NCBI RefSeq assembly: GCF_002003665.1
Contig: NZ_JATM01000001.1
Coordinates: 124,001-188,000 of the forward strand
DNA: 64,000 nucleotides
Reading direction: 5' to 3'
Origin: Bombella intestini
Lineage (GTDB): Bacteria; Pseudomonadota; Alphaproteobacteria; Acetobacterales; Acetobacteraceae
A program made the translations under genes and the position numbers. Under the pieces are notes generated by a model. That model saw nothing but the letters and a program-made list of their open reading frames with translations, did not search any database and was not told the origin of the DNA. This document shows positions 43,366 through 52,020 of the stretch, piece after piece; the stretch's first letter is position 1; each line of letters starts with the position of its first letter.

Positions 43366-46300
43366 ATGCCTGCCGATCGTTCCGTCACTGCGTCCTTTGG
43401 TCCGACAGTCTGGGGGGTGCCTGATGGTGCGGTGGCGTTTCTGCTCCGTCAGCGTTTGTCTGAACATAAGGGGACGCTGGTGCATGTGGCGCATGATGAT
43501 GCCGCCCTTGCGTCTCTGGCGGACATGCTGGGCTGGTTGGTGCCGGAGGTTTCTGTCCTGCGTTTCCCGGCGTGGGACTGCCTGCCTTATGATCGTATTT
43601 CGCCTAATCCTTCCATCGTGGCTGAACGTGTTTCCACGCTGAGCCATCTTCTCGAGCCACGACCAGAAACGGGGCGCATCGTCTTGACGACCGTTCACGC
43701 TATGCTGCAGCGTGTGCCCCCTCGTGCAGCTTTTGCGGGACAGACTATTCATGTGAAGGTCGGCGATACGCTGGATGTAGCGAAATTGGTAGAACGGCTC
43801 GTTGCCAGTGGGTATAGCCGTGTGGATACGGTGATGGAGCGTGGCGAATTCGCTATGCGGGGCAGCATCTTTGATCTTTATCCTGCGGATGCAGGCGAGC
43901 CTGTCCGGTTGGACTTGTTCGGTGATGAGGTGGACAATATCCGCAGTTTTGATGCGGCTACCCAGCGTTCCACGGATAAGCGGACAGGCTTTAGTCTGAC
44001 GCCTGTGTCGGAATATGCGCTGGATCAGTCCAGCTTGAGCCGGTTTCAGACGGGTTGGCGGGATGTGTTTGGTGTTGGGGCGATGGAGGATGTTCTCTAC
44101 CGCCAGCTTTTGGAAGGGCGAAGGGCCAGCGGAGCAGAACATTATCTGCCACTGTTCCATGATGGCGATGGCCAGCGTATGGAAACTCTGCTGGACTACC
44201 TGCCAGATGCGGCCCTGAGTTTTGAACGGGATACGCCGGAAATTCTGACGGCACGGCTGGATATGATCGCCGATCATTATCAGGCCCGTTGCGCTGCGGG
44301 GCATGAGGGAGAGTTGCCCTACCGGCCCCTGCCACCGCATCGGCTTTATTTGAACCGTCATGGCTGGGATGGGATGTTGCAGGGGCATCCCACAGTTCTA
44401 CTATCACCTTTTGCTCAGCCTGATGGTGCGGAGGGCGTAGATGCTGGGTACAGGCCGGGGCCGGTTTTTGCGAGTATGGGCGGTGCCGGACGGGAAGGGG
44501 TTTTCCAGCAGTTTTCTCTCCATGTGCAGGACTGGGCGCAGCAGGGGCGGCGCACCTATCTGACGGCCTGGAGTAATGGCTCTAGGGAGCGCATCAGCAC
44601 TTTACTGCGGGATCATGACATTCCCTGCGAAAGTTTTGATGACTGGGCGCAGGCGGCGGGCATGGGCCGTGGTGCTGTCGGGCTTGTCGTTATGGGGCTG
44701 GAGCGGGGCTTTACCGGGGAGCGTCTGGCCTTTGTGTCCGAGCAGGACTTGCTAGGGGAGCGTCTGGCCCGTCCGCCCCGGCGTCGGCGCAAGGGCAATG
44801 ATTTTATCACGCAGATCGGTGAGATTTCAGAAGGCGATCTCGTCGTGCATGAGGAATATGGCATCGGCCGTTATGTCGGGCTGGAGACGGTACGGGAAGG
44901 GCGTGTGGCCCATGATTATCTTTCCATCCTGTATGATGGTGAGCAGCGTCTCCTTCTGCCTGTGGAAAATATTGACCTGCTGAGTCGTTTTGGCTCCGAG
45001 CAGGGAACCGTACAGCTGGACCGTCTGGGTGGCAGCTCGTGGCAGGCCCGTAAGGCGAAGATGAAGACTCGCCTGCGGGAAATGGCCGGAGAATTGATCC
45101 GTACAGCGGCGGCCCGTGCCATGAAGGAAGCTCCGATCATGGCCCCCGCAGAAGGGATGTGGGATGAATTCTGCGCCCGTTTCCCCTTTATGGAGACAGA
45201 AGACCAGTCGCGGGCTATTGCGGACGTTTTGGAGGACCTGAGCAGCGGAAAGCCGATGGATCGGCTTGTCTGTGGTGATGTGGGTTTTGGTAAGACAGAG
45301 GTTGCCTTGCGGGCTGCTTTTGTGGCGGCCATGTCCGGGATGCAGGTGGCGGTTGTGGTTCCCACGACCTTGTTGGCCCGGCAGCATTATATCGGTTTTA
45401 AAAAGCGGTTCGAGGGCCTACCCGTGAAGGTGGAGCAACTCTCCCGCATGGTCACGGCCAAGGAAGCCACGAAGGTACGGGAAGGGCTGGCCGATGGAAC
45501 GGTGGACATTGTCATCGGTACTCATGCGCTGCTCTCGAAAGCTGTGTCCTTCGAGCGGTTGGGAATGCTCATCATTGATGAGGAACAACATTTCGGCGTG
45601 TCTCATAAGGAGAAGCTGAAGGCACTGCGGGAAGACGTGCATGTGCTGACGCTGTCTGCCACGCCTCTACCACGGACTCTTCAGCTCTCCCTTTCTGGAG
45701 TGCGGGAAATGAGCCTGATCGCTACCCCGCCAACGGATCGTTTGTCCGTGCGCACTTTCATCACGCCTTTTGATAGGGTGATGATTCATGAGGCCATCCA
45801 GCGGGAACGCTTCCGGGGTGGGCAGGTCTTCTGTGTGGTACCCCGTCTGACGGATATGCGGCACATGGCCGACCGGCTGCGGGAGATCGTGCCCGATGCC
45901 CGCATCACGGAGGCACACGGCCGCCTCACCCCTACCGAGCTGGAAACGGTGATGACGGAGTTCTCGGAAGGGAAATACGATATCCTGCTCTCTACTAACA
46001 TCGTGGAGAGTGGGCTGGACATGCCCCGGGTTAATACGATCATCATCCACCGGGCTGATATGTTCGGCCTGGGGCAGCTTTACCAGTTGCGGGGCCGTGT
46101 GGGGCGGGCCAAGCAGCGGGGTTATGCCTATCTGACATGGCCACAGACGCATGTTTTGTCCGCCTCATCCGTTAAACGACTGGAGATTATGCAGACGCTT
46201 GATTCCCTCGGGGCGGGCTTCACGCTGGCCTCTCATGACCTTGACCTACGAGGGGCGGGGAATCTGCTGGGGGATGAGCAATCTGGTCACATCAAGGAGG

Positions 46301-46860
46301 TGGGGATCGAGCTGTACCAGCAGATGCTTCAGGACGCTGTGACGGACTTGCGCCGGATGCGGAATGAGGGCGAGGAGGAAGATACGGGCTGGACGCCGAA
46401 CATCATTCTCGGCCTGCCGGTGCTGCTGCCAGAGGAGTATGTGAAGGACTTGCCCGTCCGTCTCGGCCTGTACCGCCGTATTGCCGCCCTGAAGGATGAG
46501 GCTGATGTGGATGCCATGCGGGTCGAGCTAGTGGACCGTTTCGGCCCCTTGCCGCAGGAGGTAGAGAATCTTCTGGATGTTGTGATGATCAAGAAGCTTT
46601 GCCGTGAGACGGGTGTGGAACGGTTGGAGGCCGGGCCGAAAGGCATGGTCCTCCAGTTCCGTAAGAATAAGTTCGGTAATCCGGATGGTCTGATCCGCTG
46701 GGCTGCCCGTAATGAGAAGGCCGGGGTTAAGATACGGCCTGACCATAAGCTGGCTATGGTGCGGGAAATGACCAATGCCGTGCGGATCAGCATGGCGAGG
46801 AAGATTCTGGCCTCCCTGACCAAACTTCTGGACAAGGTCCGTCCGGCAGACGCAGGTTGA
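43366..46860 (+). CDS. mfd: Transcription-repair coupling factor
   Basis: Removes RNA polymerase stalled at DNA lesions and recruits UvrA. The 1164 residues have the N-terminal UvrB-like domains (KGTLVHVAHDDAALASLADML), the RNA polymerase interacting CarD-like domain at about 485-540 (GDLVVHEEYGIGRYVGLETV), translocase motifs GDVGFGKTEVALR (Walker A), IIDEEQHFGV and GRVGRAKQRGYAY, and the C-terminal TRCF domain (LPEEYVKDLPVRLGLYRRIA). Size and order are standard. uvrC is also in this window. Confidence 0.96.
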   Translation: MPADRSVTASFGPTVWGVPDGAVAFLLRQRLSEHKGTLVHVAHDDAALASLADMLGWLVPEVSVLRFPAWDCLPYDRISPNPSIVAERVSTLSHLLEPRPETGRIVLTTVHAMLQRVPPRAAFAGQTIHVKVGDTLDVAKLVERLVASGYSRVDTVMERGEFAMRGSIFDLYPADAGEPVRLDLFGDEVDNIRSFDAATQRSTDKRTGFSLTPVSEYALDQSSLSRFQTGWRDVFGVGAMEDVLYRQLLEGRRASGAEHYLPLFHDGDGQRMETLLDYLPDAALSFERDTPEILTARLDMIADHYQARCAAGHEGELPYRPLPPHRLYLNRHGWDGMLQGHPTVLLSPFAQPDGAEGVDAGYRPGPVFASMGGAGREGVFQQFSLHVQDWAQQGRRTYLTAWSNGSRERISTLLRDHDIPCESFDDWAQAAGMGRGAVGLVVMGLERGFTGERLAFVSEQDLLGERLARPPRRRRKGNDFITQIGEISEGDLVVHEEYGIGRYVGLETVREGRVAHDYLSILYDGEQRLLLPVENIDLLSRFGSEQGTVQLDRLGGSSWQARKAKMKTRLREMAGELIRTAAARAMKEAPIMAPAEGMWDEFCARFPFMETEDQSRAIADVLEDLSSGKPMDRLVCGDVGFGKTEVALRAAFVAAMSGMQVAVVVPTTLLARQHYIGFKKRFEGLPVKVEQLSRMVTAKEATKVREGLADGTVDIVIGTHALLSKAVSFERLGMLIIDEEQHFGVSHKEKLKALREDVHVLTLSATPLPRTLQLSLSGVREMSLIATPPTDRLSVRTFITPFDRVMIHEAIQRERFRGGQVFCVVPRLTDMRHMADRLREIVPDARITEAHGRLTPTELETVMTEFSEGKYDILLSTNIVESGLDMPRVNTIIIHRADMFGLGQLYQLRGRVGRAKQRGYAYLTWPQTHVLSASSVKRLEIMQTLDSLGAGFTLASHDLDLRGAGNLLGDEQSGHIKEVGIELYQQMLQDAVTDLRRMRNEGEEEDTGWTPNIILGLPVLLPEEYVKDLPVRLGLYRRIAALKDEADVDAMRVELVDRFGPLPQEVENLLDVVMIKKLCRETGVERLEAGPKGMVLQFRKNKFGNPDGLIRWAARNEKAGVKIRPDHKLAMVREMTNAVRISMARKILASLTKLLDKVRPADAG

Positions 46861-46888
46861 CGGTCACGGTTTAAAACCTGACGTAGAA

Positions 46889-46917
46889 ATGGGGCGGCAA
46901 TAATGAAGCCGCCCCAT
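46889..46917 (-). terminator. Hairpin between mfd and hmp
   Basis: ATGGGGCGGC pairs with GCCGCCCCAT around a 9 nt loop. On the minus strand it is followed by TTTCT, so it suits termination of hmp; on plus there is no T-run, so it is weaker for mfd. Confidence 0.7.
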
Positions 46918-46947
46918 GTGTGTGATACTCTCTTGGGTGAGCCGTCT

Positions 46948-48162
46948 TTAGGCTTGTGTAACAAGATAGGGGTCAGCAGCGGATCCGAACATTTCATAAT
47001 GGATTCGCTCCATAGGAATATTCTGTTCCTTCAGTGTGTGGATCATGCTGAGCATGAACTCTGTTGGACCGCAGATGTAGAAATCTGCTTGTTTGTCCTC
47101 ATGAGTTTTCAGCCAAGATGGTGAGATACGTCCGGTATGGAGGGCCACCCCTTTCATCTGCGGGGGGAGGCTGTCCATCTGGCTATAGAACAGGTCTGCC
47201 TTGATGGTGCCATTAGCCGCCAGAGTGCAAATCTTATCGGCAAAGATTGTCGTCTGTGTGGATTGTGTGCCGTGAATGAAATGGATGGAACGGCGATCAT
47301 TATATGCAGTCAGTGTCTCCATCATGGACATGATGGGGGTGATGCCTGCACCGGCGGAGATGAAGCACAGAGGTCTCTCGGAGGAAGGGTTTAGGAAGAA
47401 ATCACCTGCCGGGGCAGAGACTTCCAGTATATCTCCCTCTTGTGCATGATCATGGAACCAGCGAGAAACCAGACCGTCTTCATGCTTTTTGATGGTGATG
47501 CGGTAATGATTATCAGCCGGGGCGGAGGAAATGCTGTAATTGCGCCGCTCTGACCCAACATCGGGTATGTCTAGCCGGAAGCTGAGATATTGGCCCGGCC
47601 GATGTTTCATGACGGGTTGGCCATCCACAGGGGTGAGGGTGAAGGAGGCGGTATCAGCCGTCTCCATTGACCGGCTAGCAATGCGGAAGGGACGCCATCC
47701 CGTCCAGCCGCCTTTTTCTTCAGTATGGGCATGGTAAATCTGCTGCTCCCGGTTGATTAGAACATCAGCGAGAAAACCGTAGGCTTCTTTCCATGCCTCC
47801 ATGATATCGGGTGTGGCCTGATCCCCCAGAACGTGAGCAATAGCCCCCAAGAGAGCCGTGCCAACAAAGGGATAATGTTCTGGCAGAATGTTCAGCCCAA
47901 CATGTTTCTCGGCAATGCGCTCGATCATGTCCTTTAGTGGCGTGGGGTCGTCAATATGGCGTGCATAGGCGAGGACGGCAAACGCCAAAGCCTTGGGTTG
48001 GTCGCCGCTTTTCTGGTGAGAAATGTTGAAGAGATCACGAATGGCCTCGTCACTTAGAAGCCGCCGGTACATTTCTTGCGTGATGGCGAGGCCGTGGGCC
48101 TCCAGTGCGGGGATGCAAGCTTTGACAATGGAGCGCGTTTGCGGGGAGAGGGGAGCAGGCAT
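46948..48162 (-). CDS. hmp: Flavohemoprotein, nitric oxide dioxygenase
   Basis: Oxidises nitric oxide to nitrate with O2 and NAD(P)H. The 404 residues contain a globin domain (about 1-140) with the proximal His in RIAEKHVGLNILPEHY, an FAD-binding domain with RRNYSISSAP (about 209-218) and a NAD domain with CFISAGAGITPIMSM and DFYICGPTEFM. The order is as in E. coli Hmp. The stop region has the hairpin noted above. A near-perfect NsrR-type site lies 16-38 nt upstream of the start, and the divergent gene is an Rrf2 regulator. Confidence 0.96.
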   Translation of the reverse strand: MPAPLSPQTRSIVKACIPALEAHGLAITQEMYRRLLSDEAIRDLFNISHQKSGDQPKALAFAVLAYARHIDDPTPLKDMIERIAEKHVGLNILPEHYPFVGTALLGAIAHVLGDQATPDIMEAWKEAYGFLADVLINREQQIYHAHTEEKGGWTGWRPFRIASRSMETADTASFTLTPVDGQPVMKHRPGQYLSFRLDIPDVGSERRNYSISSAPADNHYRITIKKHEDGLVSRWFHDHAQEGDILEVSAPAGDFFLNPSSERPLCFISAGAGITPIMSMMETLTAYNDRRSIHFIHGTQSTQTTIFADKICTLAANGTIKADLFYSQMDSLPPQMKGVALHTGRISPSWLKTHEDKQADFYICGPTEFMLSMIHTLKEQNIPMERIHYEMFGSAADPYLVTQA

Positions 48163-48178
48163 TGGGTAACATTCCTAA

Positions 48179-48201
48179 AACATGTATAAAAAATACATGT
48201 T
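48179..48201. promoter_or_regulatory. NsrR-type operator between hmp and the Rrf2 regulator gene
   Basis: Inverted repeat AACATGTAT, five A, ATACATGTT: perfect 9 bp arms with 5 nt spacing, 23 bp in all. It matches the size and the core (ATG-TAT ... ATACAT) of the known NsrR box of proteobacteria. It starts 17 nt upstream of the hmp ATG, so binding should block hmp transcription or translation start, and NO would relieve it. Confidence 0.8.
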
Positions 48202-48382
48202 TATGATAGGTCAGTAGGCGATGCTGTCAAGCTAGAGGAGAAGATGTGAGGAAATTGGTTGGCAATGGTCATCTTTCTGTTAGTTTTGGAGGAGGAGCCG
48301 CTACCGTTATACCGCCTGTCTTACAGGCTGGTTCGGAGTGACGCCGGATCATTTGAGTTACGACCGGAAGGAAGCTCCCGGA

Positions 48383-48841
48383 ATGCGTCTGACCCTCTAT
48401 ACCGATTATGCCTTTAGATCCCTGATCTATCTGGAAACGCAGAAGGACCGCCTTGTTTCCATTGGGGAAATAGCCCGTGTTTATGGGATTTCGGAGAATC
48501 ATCTGGTTAAGGTGGTGCATCGGCTGGGGCGTCATGGCTTCATCAAGACGCTGCGTGGGCGCAATGGCGGGCTTCGTTTGGGGAAAAATTCGGAGGATAT
48601 TTATCTTGGCGACATCGTCCGCTGTACAGAAGATGATCTCGCTCTTGTCGGCTGTATGCGGAAGGATGAGGAGGCTTCAGGCTGTATTCTTGTGGGAGGG
48701 TGCCGCCTGAAACAGACCCTCCTGAAAGCTCGCTTTGCCTTTATGAACGTGCTGGACGAGGTCACGCTGGCTGATGTCACGGCCCCGCATGAGCGTAAGG
48801 TACTGATGCAGGCGGTGCAGGAGCTGAGTAGCGAGCCGTAG
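48383..48841 (+). CDS. nsrR: Rrf2-family transcriptional regulator, NsrR-like
   Basis: A 152-residue winged-helix regulator: DYAFRSLIYL at the N-end, HTH with SIGEIARVYGISENHLVKVVHRLGR and the wing RGRNGGLRL. Three Cys, C91, C101 and C107, in the C-terminal half are suited to an Fe-S cluster that senses nitric oxide. The spacing C-x9-C-x5-C differs from the C-x4-C-x5-C of E. coli NsrR. It is divergent from hmp with an NsrR-type operator between them, which strongly supports the role. The ATG at 48383 gives the family N-end; the open frame 15 codons earlier is not needed. Confidence 0.85.
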   Translation: MRLTLYTDYAFRSLIYLETQKDRLVSIGEIARVYGISENHLVKVVHRLGRHGFIKTLRGRNGGLRLGKNSEDIYLGDIVRCTEDDLALVGCMRKDEEASGCILVGGCRLKQTLLKARFAFMNVLDEVTLADVTAPHERKVLMQAVQELSSEP

Positions 48842-48849
48842 CAGCGGTC

Positions 48850-49713
48850 TCAGCCTGCCGGGCGGTTAGGCCATTGTAAGAGGGACCGCCAGTTAGCCCA
48901 TGTGCTCTGATAGGCAAACCGTGAGCATGTATCTAGCACCTGCTCAATCTGATGATGATGTATGAAGGCGAGTCCCGCGTTGAATAGAGCGGTGTTGATC
49001 ATATTGAAGGGGATGTTTTGTTCTTTGAGCATCCCAGCGATCCAACGCATTGTGCCAACAACCATGGCCCCCGGGCCGGTCGAGACCCAGATATTTTCAA
49101 AATATCCCGTTTCTAGAATGTGCTGGACCCGTTGGAACATGGTTTCCATGATGTGTTGCATCAGAGGATTGCCCGCCTCACAGATGAGGACATCATTATC
49201 AAGACACCATGGCTGCCCGATGGAATAGGACAGTAGTGCCTTGAAGGGTGTTCCTTTGGTGATCTTCGTCAGCGGGGCTCGGCTAATGACGTCAGCATCA
49301 ATATAAACCCCACCTTTTATGTGCAGATAGCAAAGCCGCCAGAAGTCCGACCGCATGGCGGGATGAGGGCAGGCGTCATAAAGTGCTGTGATCTCCGCAC
49401 CATAATGGGCCTGAATGAAGGCGCGGGCTGTCTCATCACATTCCAGATTGTAGGTGAAGTCCGGGTTATCCCGCTGGATGCTCTCCATCGCCATGCGGAC
49501 ATCCCCCGGTGGGACAGGTTTGTCCCAAAATTGCACGATATGTTTGGGAATGGTGCGAGGGAAATCTTGCGGAACACAGCGAGGCATAGTGGGGAAAAGA
49601 CGTTCCTCTATACCCAGTGGTAGCAGGTTGAAGCAGGCGCCCTGATCACCATTCAGGGCGCCATTAAATAAGTCAGCATATAGAGTCGGGTAGTCGGAAA
49701 AATTACGACTCAC
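48850..49713 (-). CDS. Glycosyltransferase with DXD sugar-binding domain
   Basis: A 287-residue protein of the Gly_transf_sug type: RTIPKHIVQFWDKPVPPGD, SDFWRLCYLHIKGGVYIDADV (DXD around residue 140, binding nucleotide-sugar and metal), and the C-terminal region TGPGAMV. Relatives act in capsule, LPS or glycan decoration; donor and acceptor unknown. Start: GTG at 49713 overlaps the rlmE end by 11 nt with AGGA 7 nt upstream; the open frame extends to 49794 but would overlap rlmE by 92 nt. No signal peptide. It follows rlmE on the same strand and is convergent with the regulator gene. Confidence 0.8.
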   Translation of the reverse strand: MSRNFSDYPTLYADLFNGALNGDQGACFNLLPLGIEERLFPTMPRCVPQDFPRTIPKHIVQFWDKPVPPGDVRMAMESIQRDNPDFTYNLECDETARAFIQAHYGAEITALYDACPHPAMRSDFWRLCYLHIKGGVYIDADVISRAPLTKITKGTPFKALLSYSIGQPWCLDNDVLICEAGNPLMQHIMETMFQRVQHILETGYFENIWVSTGPGAMVVGTMRWIAGMLKEQNIPFNMINTALFNAGLAFIHHHQIEQVLDTCSRFAYQSTWANWRSLLQWPNRPAG

Positions 49714-50494
49714 CACGGAATCCTGTGGCAATGACGTACAGCTCACTTGATTCTTTGCGGGAGGCAGGCGGCTTGACATGTTTGACGACCGCAAAGTTAC
49801 GCTTCATCAGGTCTAGCATGCTTTTTTCAGAACCACCCTGAAAGACCTTGGCGATGAAGGCACCACCTTCGGCAAGGATTTTTAGGGCGAAATCAAGGGC
49901 ATTTTCGGCAAGGTCCATAATGCGTATATGGTCTGTTGCAGCATGGCCGGTTGTATTGGGGGCCATGTCGGACATGACAAGATCAGCCCGCCCGCCGAGC
50001 ATGGTTTGAAGCCGCTCTGGCATATCGACCTCCATGAAGTCGCCTTCGATAATTTCCGCACCGGGTACGGGGTCCACGGGTAGAAGGTCCACGCCAATTA
50101 CCTTGGCAGCTCCACGTTTGACGGCAATCTGTGCCCAGCCACCCGGTGCGGCCCCGAGGTCCACAACCCGGCTGCCCGGCTTGATGAAGTGAAAGCGGTC
50201 ATCCATTTCCAACAGTTTGAAGGCCGCCCGAGATCGCCAGCCTTGTTGCCGGGCTGCTGACACATAGGGGTCATTCAGCTGGCGATTCAGCCAGCGTTGT
50301 TGGGCGGGTGTACGTCCCCGTGCTTTGCGGAGTTTGACGGTCTGTGTCCGCAAAGTCTGTGACGTAGCGGCGTCATCCGCTGTATCCCGTGTGCCGGGTG
50401 TGCGGGAGTGACGCAGGGGCTTGCCGGGAATACGGGGGGCTGTCGTGCCGCTTTTGGAACGGCGGGAGGAAGGGGGCGTATGTTTTGGGCTCAT
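49703..50494 (-). CDS. rlmE: 23S rRNA 2'-O-methyltransferase RlmE (FtsJ)
   Basis: Methylates U2552 of 23S rRNA in the 50S particle. The 263-residue protein has the SAM-binding region RVVDLGAAPGGWAQIAV, the DLVMSDMAPNTTGH catalytic Asp and the GAFIAKVFQGG catalytic Lys of the K-D-K-E tetrad. The first 75 residues are a low-complexity, basic, Ser/Thr/Pro-rich extension not found in the E. coli enzyme (about 209 residues); the true start may be inside this part, but extensions of this kind are common in alphaproteobacteria. Confidence 0.93.
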   Translation of the reverse strand: MSPKHTPPSSRRSKSGTTAPRIPGKPLRHSRTPGTRDTADDAATSQTLRTQTVKLRKARGRTPAQQRWLNRQLNDPYVSAARQQGWRSRAAFKLLEMDDRFHFIKPGSRVVDLGAAPGGWAQIAVKRGAAKVIGVDLLPVDPVPGAEIIEGDFMEVDMPERLQTMLGGRADLVMSDMAPNTTGHAATDHIRIMDLAENALDFALKILAEGGAFIAKVFQGGSEKSMLDLMKRNFAVVKHVKPPASRKESSELYVIATGFRGES

Positions 50495-50572
50495 AAAGGG
50501 AAAGATAAGCTCTTACCGGCTCCCTGCAAAGCCTGTCCGTTGCTGTCCGCCCCTTTTTGCTTGTAAGGGGTG

Positions 50573-51643
50573 ATGAAAGCATGGGCCAGAAGGCCACTCT
50601 TTAGAAGAACAGGACAGCTTTTGAGACAGTTTTACGCCGCTTTCGTTCTGGCCGCCTTGGCCCTATGTGTTGGTGCCGTTCTAGGGTACGGACATACGCC
50701 CAGCCTGTATGGGGCCCTCATGGGGGTAGAGGGTGTGGCCATTCTTGCCCTGATGGAAACGGCTGAATCGATGGATAATGCCATTGTTGATTATGGCATC
50801 CTCAAGACCATGTCGCCCCGTTGGCAGAAGCGTTACATCAGCTGGGGGATGCCAATTTCCGTATTGGGGATGCGGTTTCTGTTCCCCGTTCTTCTGGTGG
50901 CTCTGGTGGCAGGTTTGTCACCGTGGCAGGCGGCCCGCTTGGCTGTGATGGAGCCGCAGCGTTACGCCTCTATCATGCTCGGTGCAAAGGATATGATCTC
51001 TGCCTTCGGTGGGGCCTTCCTTCTTCTGATTGCGCTGAATTATTTTCTGGATGATGACAAAACCCATCACTGGCTCTCATGGCTGGAGCGTCCGGCGGCT
51101 CGTCTGGGTGGGGTATCGGCCCTGCCAGTTGGGGTGACGCTGGCTGTTCTCATGCTGGTGAGCCGCTTGATGGGGCCGGGACACGACCCAATGGCATTCC
51201 TCTTTTGGGGCTGTGGTGGTGTAGCCGCTTATATTCTAGGAAAGGAAACGCTGGTTTGGCTGATTGGCGAGCCGGGGGCTTCCCGCATGGCGGCAGGTGG
51301 CGGGCTGCTCACGTTCCTGTATCTGGAATTTATTGATGCCAGCTTCTCATTTGATGGTGTCATTTCAGCCTTTGCGATCACGACAGACCCGGTCGTCATT
51401 GCACTGGGGCTTGGTGTGGGGGCGATGTTCGTCCGCTCCATGACACTCTCCATGCTGAAGACCAATGCTCTGGCTGAGTATGTTTATGTGGAGCATGGGG
51501 CATTTTATACCATTTTCATTCTTTCCTTGCTGATGTTGGTCAGTGTGCTGGTCGAAGTGCCGGAATGGGTGACAGGGCTTGTGGGTATCTTGCTGATTGG
51601 TGGTGCTTTTCTGGCGAGTGCGGTGAGACGCCCCGTAAAATAA
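50573..51643 (+). CDS. DUF475 integral membrane protein
   Basis: A 356-residue membrane protein of about nine helices (AAFVLAALALCVGAVLG, FLFPVLLVALVAGL, FGGAFLLLIALNYFL, VTLAVLMLVSRL, etc.). Conserved acidic motifs ALMETAESMDNAIVDYG and LEFIDASFSFDGVISAFAIT resemble the paired ExxDN and E-DASFSFD motifs of DUF475/TerC-related proteins, for which a metal-ion transport role has been suggested. The ATG at 50573 was preferred to the GTG at 50570. Followed by two tRNA-Gln genes. The function is unknown. Confidence 0.85.
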   Translation: MKAWARRPLFRRTGQLLRQFYAAFVLAALALCVGAVLGYGHTPSLYGALMGVEGVAILALMETAESMDNAIVDYGILKTMSPRWQKRYISWGMPISVLGMRFLFPVLLVALVAGLSPWQAARLAVMEPQRYASIMLGAKDMISAFGGAFLLLIALNYFLDDDKTHHWLSWLERPAARLGGVSALPVGVTLAVLMLVSRLMGPGHDPMAFLFWGCGGVAAYILGKETLVWLIGEPGASRMAAGGGLLTFLYLEFIDASFSFDGVISAFAITTDPVVIALGLGVGAMFVRSMTLSMLKTNALAEYVYVEHGAFYTIFILSLLMLVSVLVEVPEWVTGLVGILLIGGAFLASAVRRPVK

Positions 51644-51713
51644 AGGAAAAACTTTCCTTAACCCCTTGCACTGTAAGGAGAATAAGGCTAGAACCCCTCC
51701 AGCAAACGCCGCT

Positions 51714-51787
51714 TGGGAGATAGTTTAGCGGTAGAACTACCGGCTCTGACCCGGTCAGCCCTGGTTCGAATCCAGGTCTCCCAGCCA
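51714..51787 (+). tRNA. tRNA-Gln (anticodon CTG), copy 1
   Basis: A 74 nt cloverleaf: acceptor TGGGAGA/TCTCCCA, D arm GTTTAGCGGTAGAAC, anticodon stem ACCGG/CCGGT with loop CTCTGAC giving anticodon CTG, T arm CCTGG-TTCGAAT-CCAGG and encoded CCA. It lies 70 nt after the DUF475 gene. Confidence 0.96.
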
Positions 51788-51827
51788 TTTTTATGGTGAG
51801 TTTGCAGAAGGGGACAGCCCCACCGCT

Positions 51828-51901
51828 TGGGAGATAGTTTAGCGGTAGAACTACCGGCTCTGACCCGGTCAGCCCTGGTTCGAATCCAGGTCTCCCAGCC
51901 A
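51828..51901 (+). tRNA. tRNA-Gln (anticodon CTG), copy 2
   Basis: An identical 74 nt copy of the upstream tRNA-Gln, 40 nt further on. Both probably come from one transcript. It reads CAG; a TTG-anticodon tRNA-Gln for CAA is not in the window. Confidence 0.96.
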
Positions 51902-52020
51902 TTTCTTTTCCGCACAAGATAAATCCTTTCGTTACATGTCGGGTAGCCGTTGATTTGCGTGACGGGGCACATCGCTGTAAGCAGGACCATCCCTGACCAG
52001 AGCCGGAATATGGTGGAACT

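Noticed and set aside
43252-44388. Upstream extension of recG by 379 codons on the minus strand
   Set aside because: This part is antisense to the start of mfd, has no domain, and the ATG at 43251 gives the normal RecG length.
51902-52020. FNR/Anr box before hemN (TTGAT-TTGC-GTGAC)
   Set aside because: The second half-site matches poorly.
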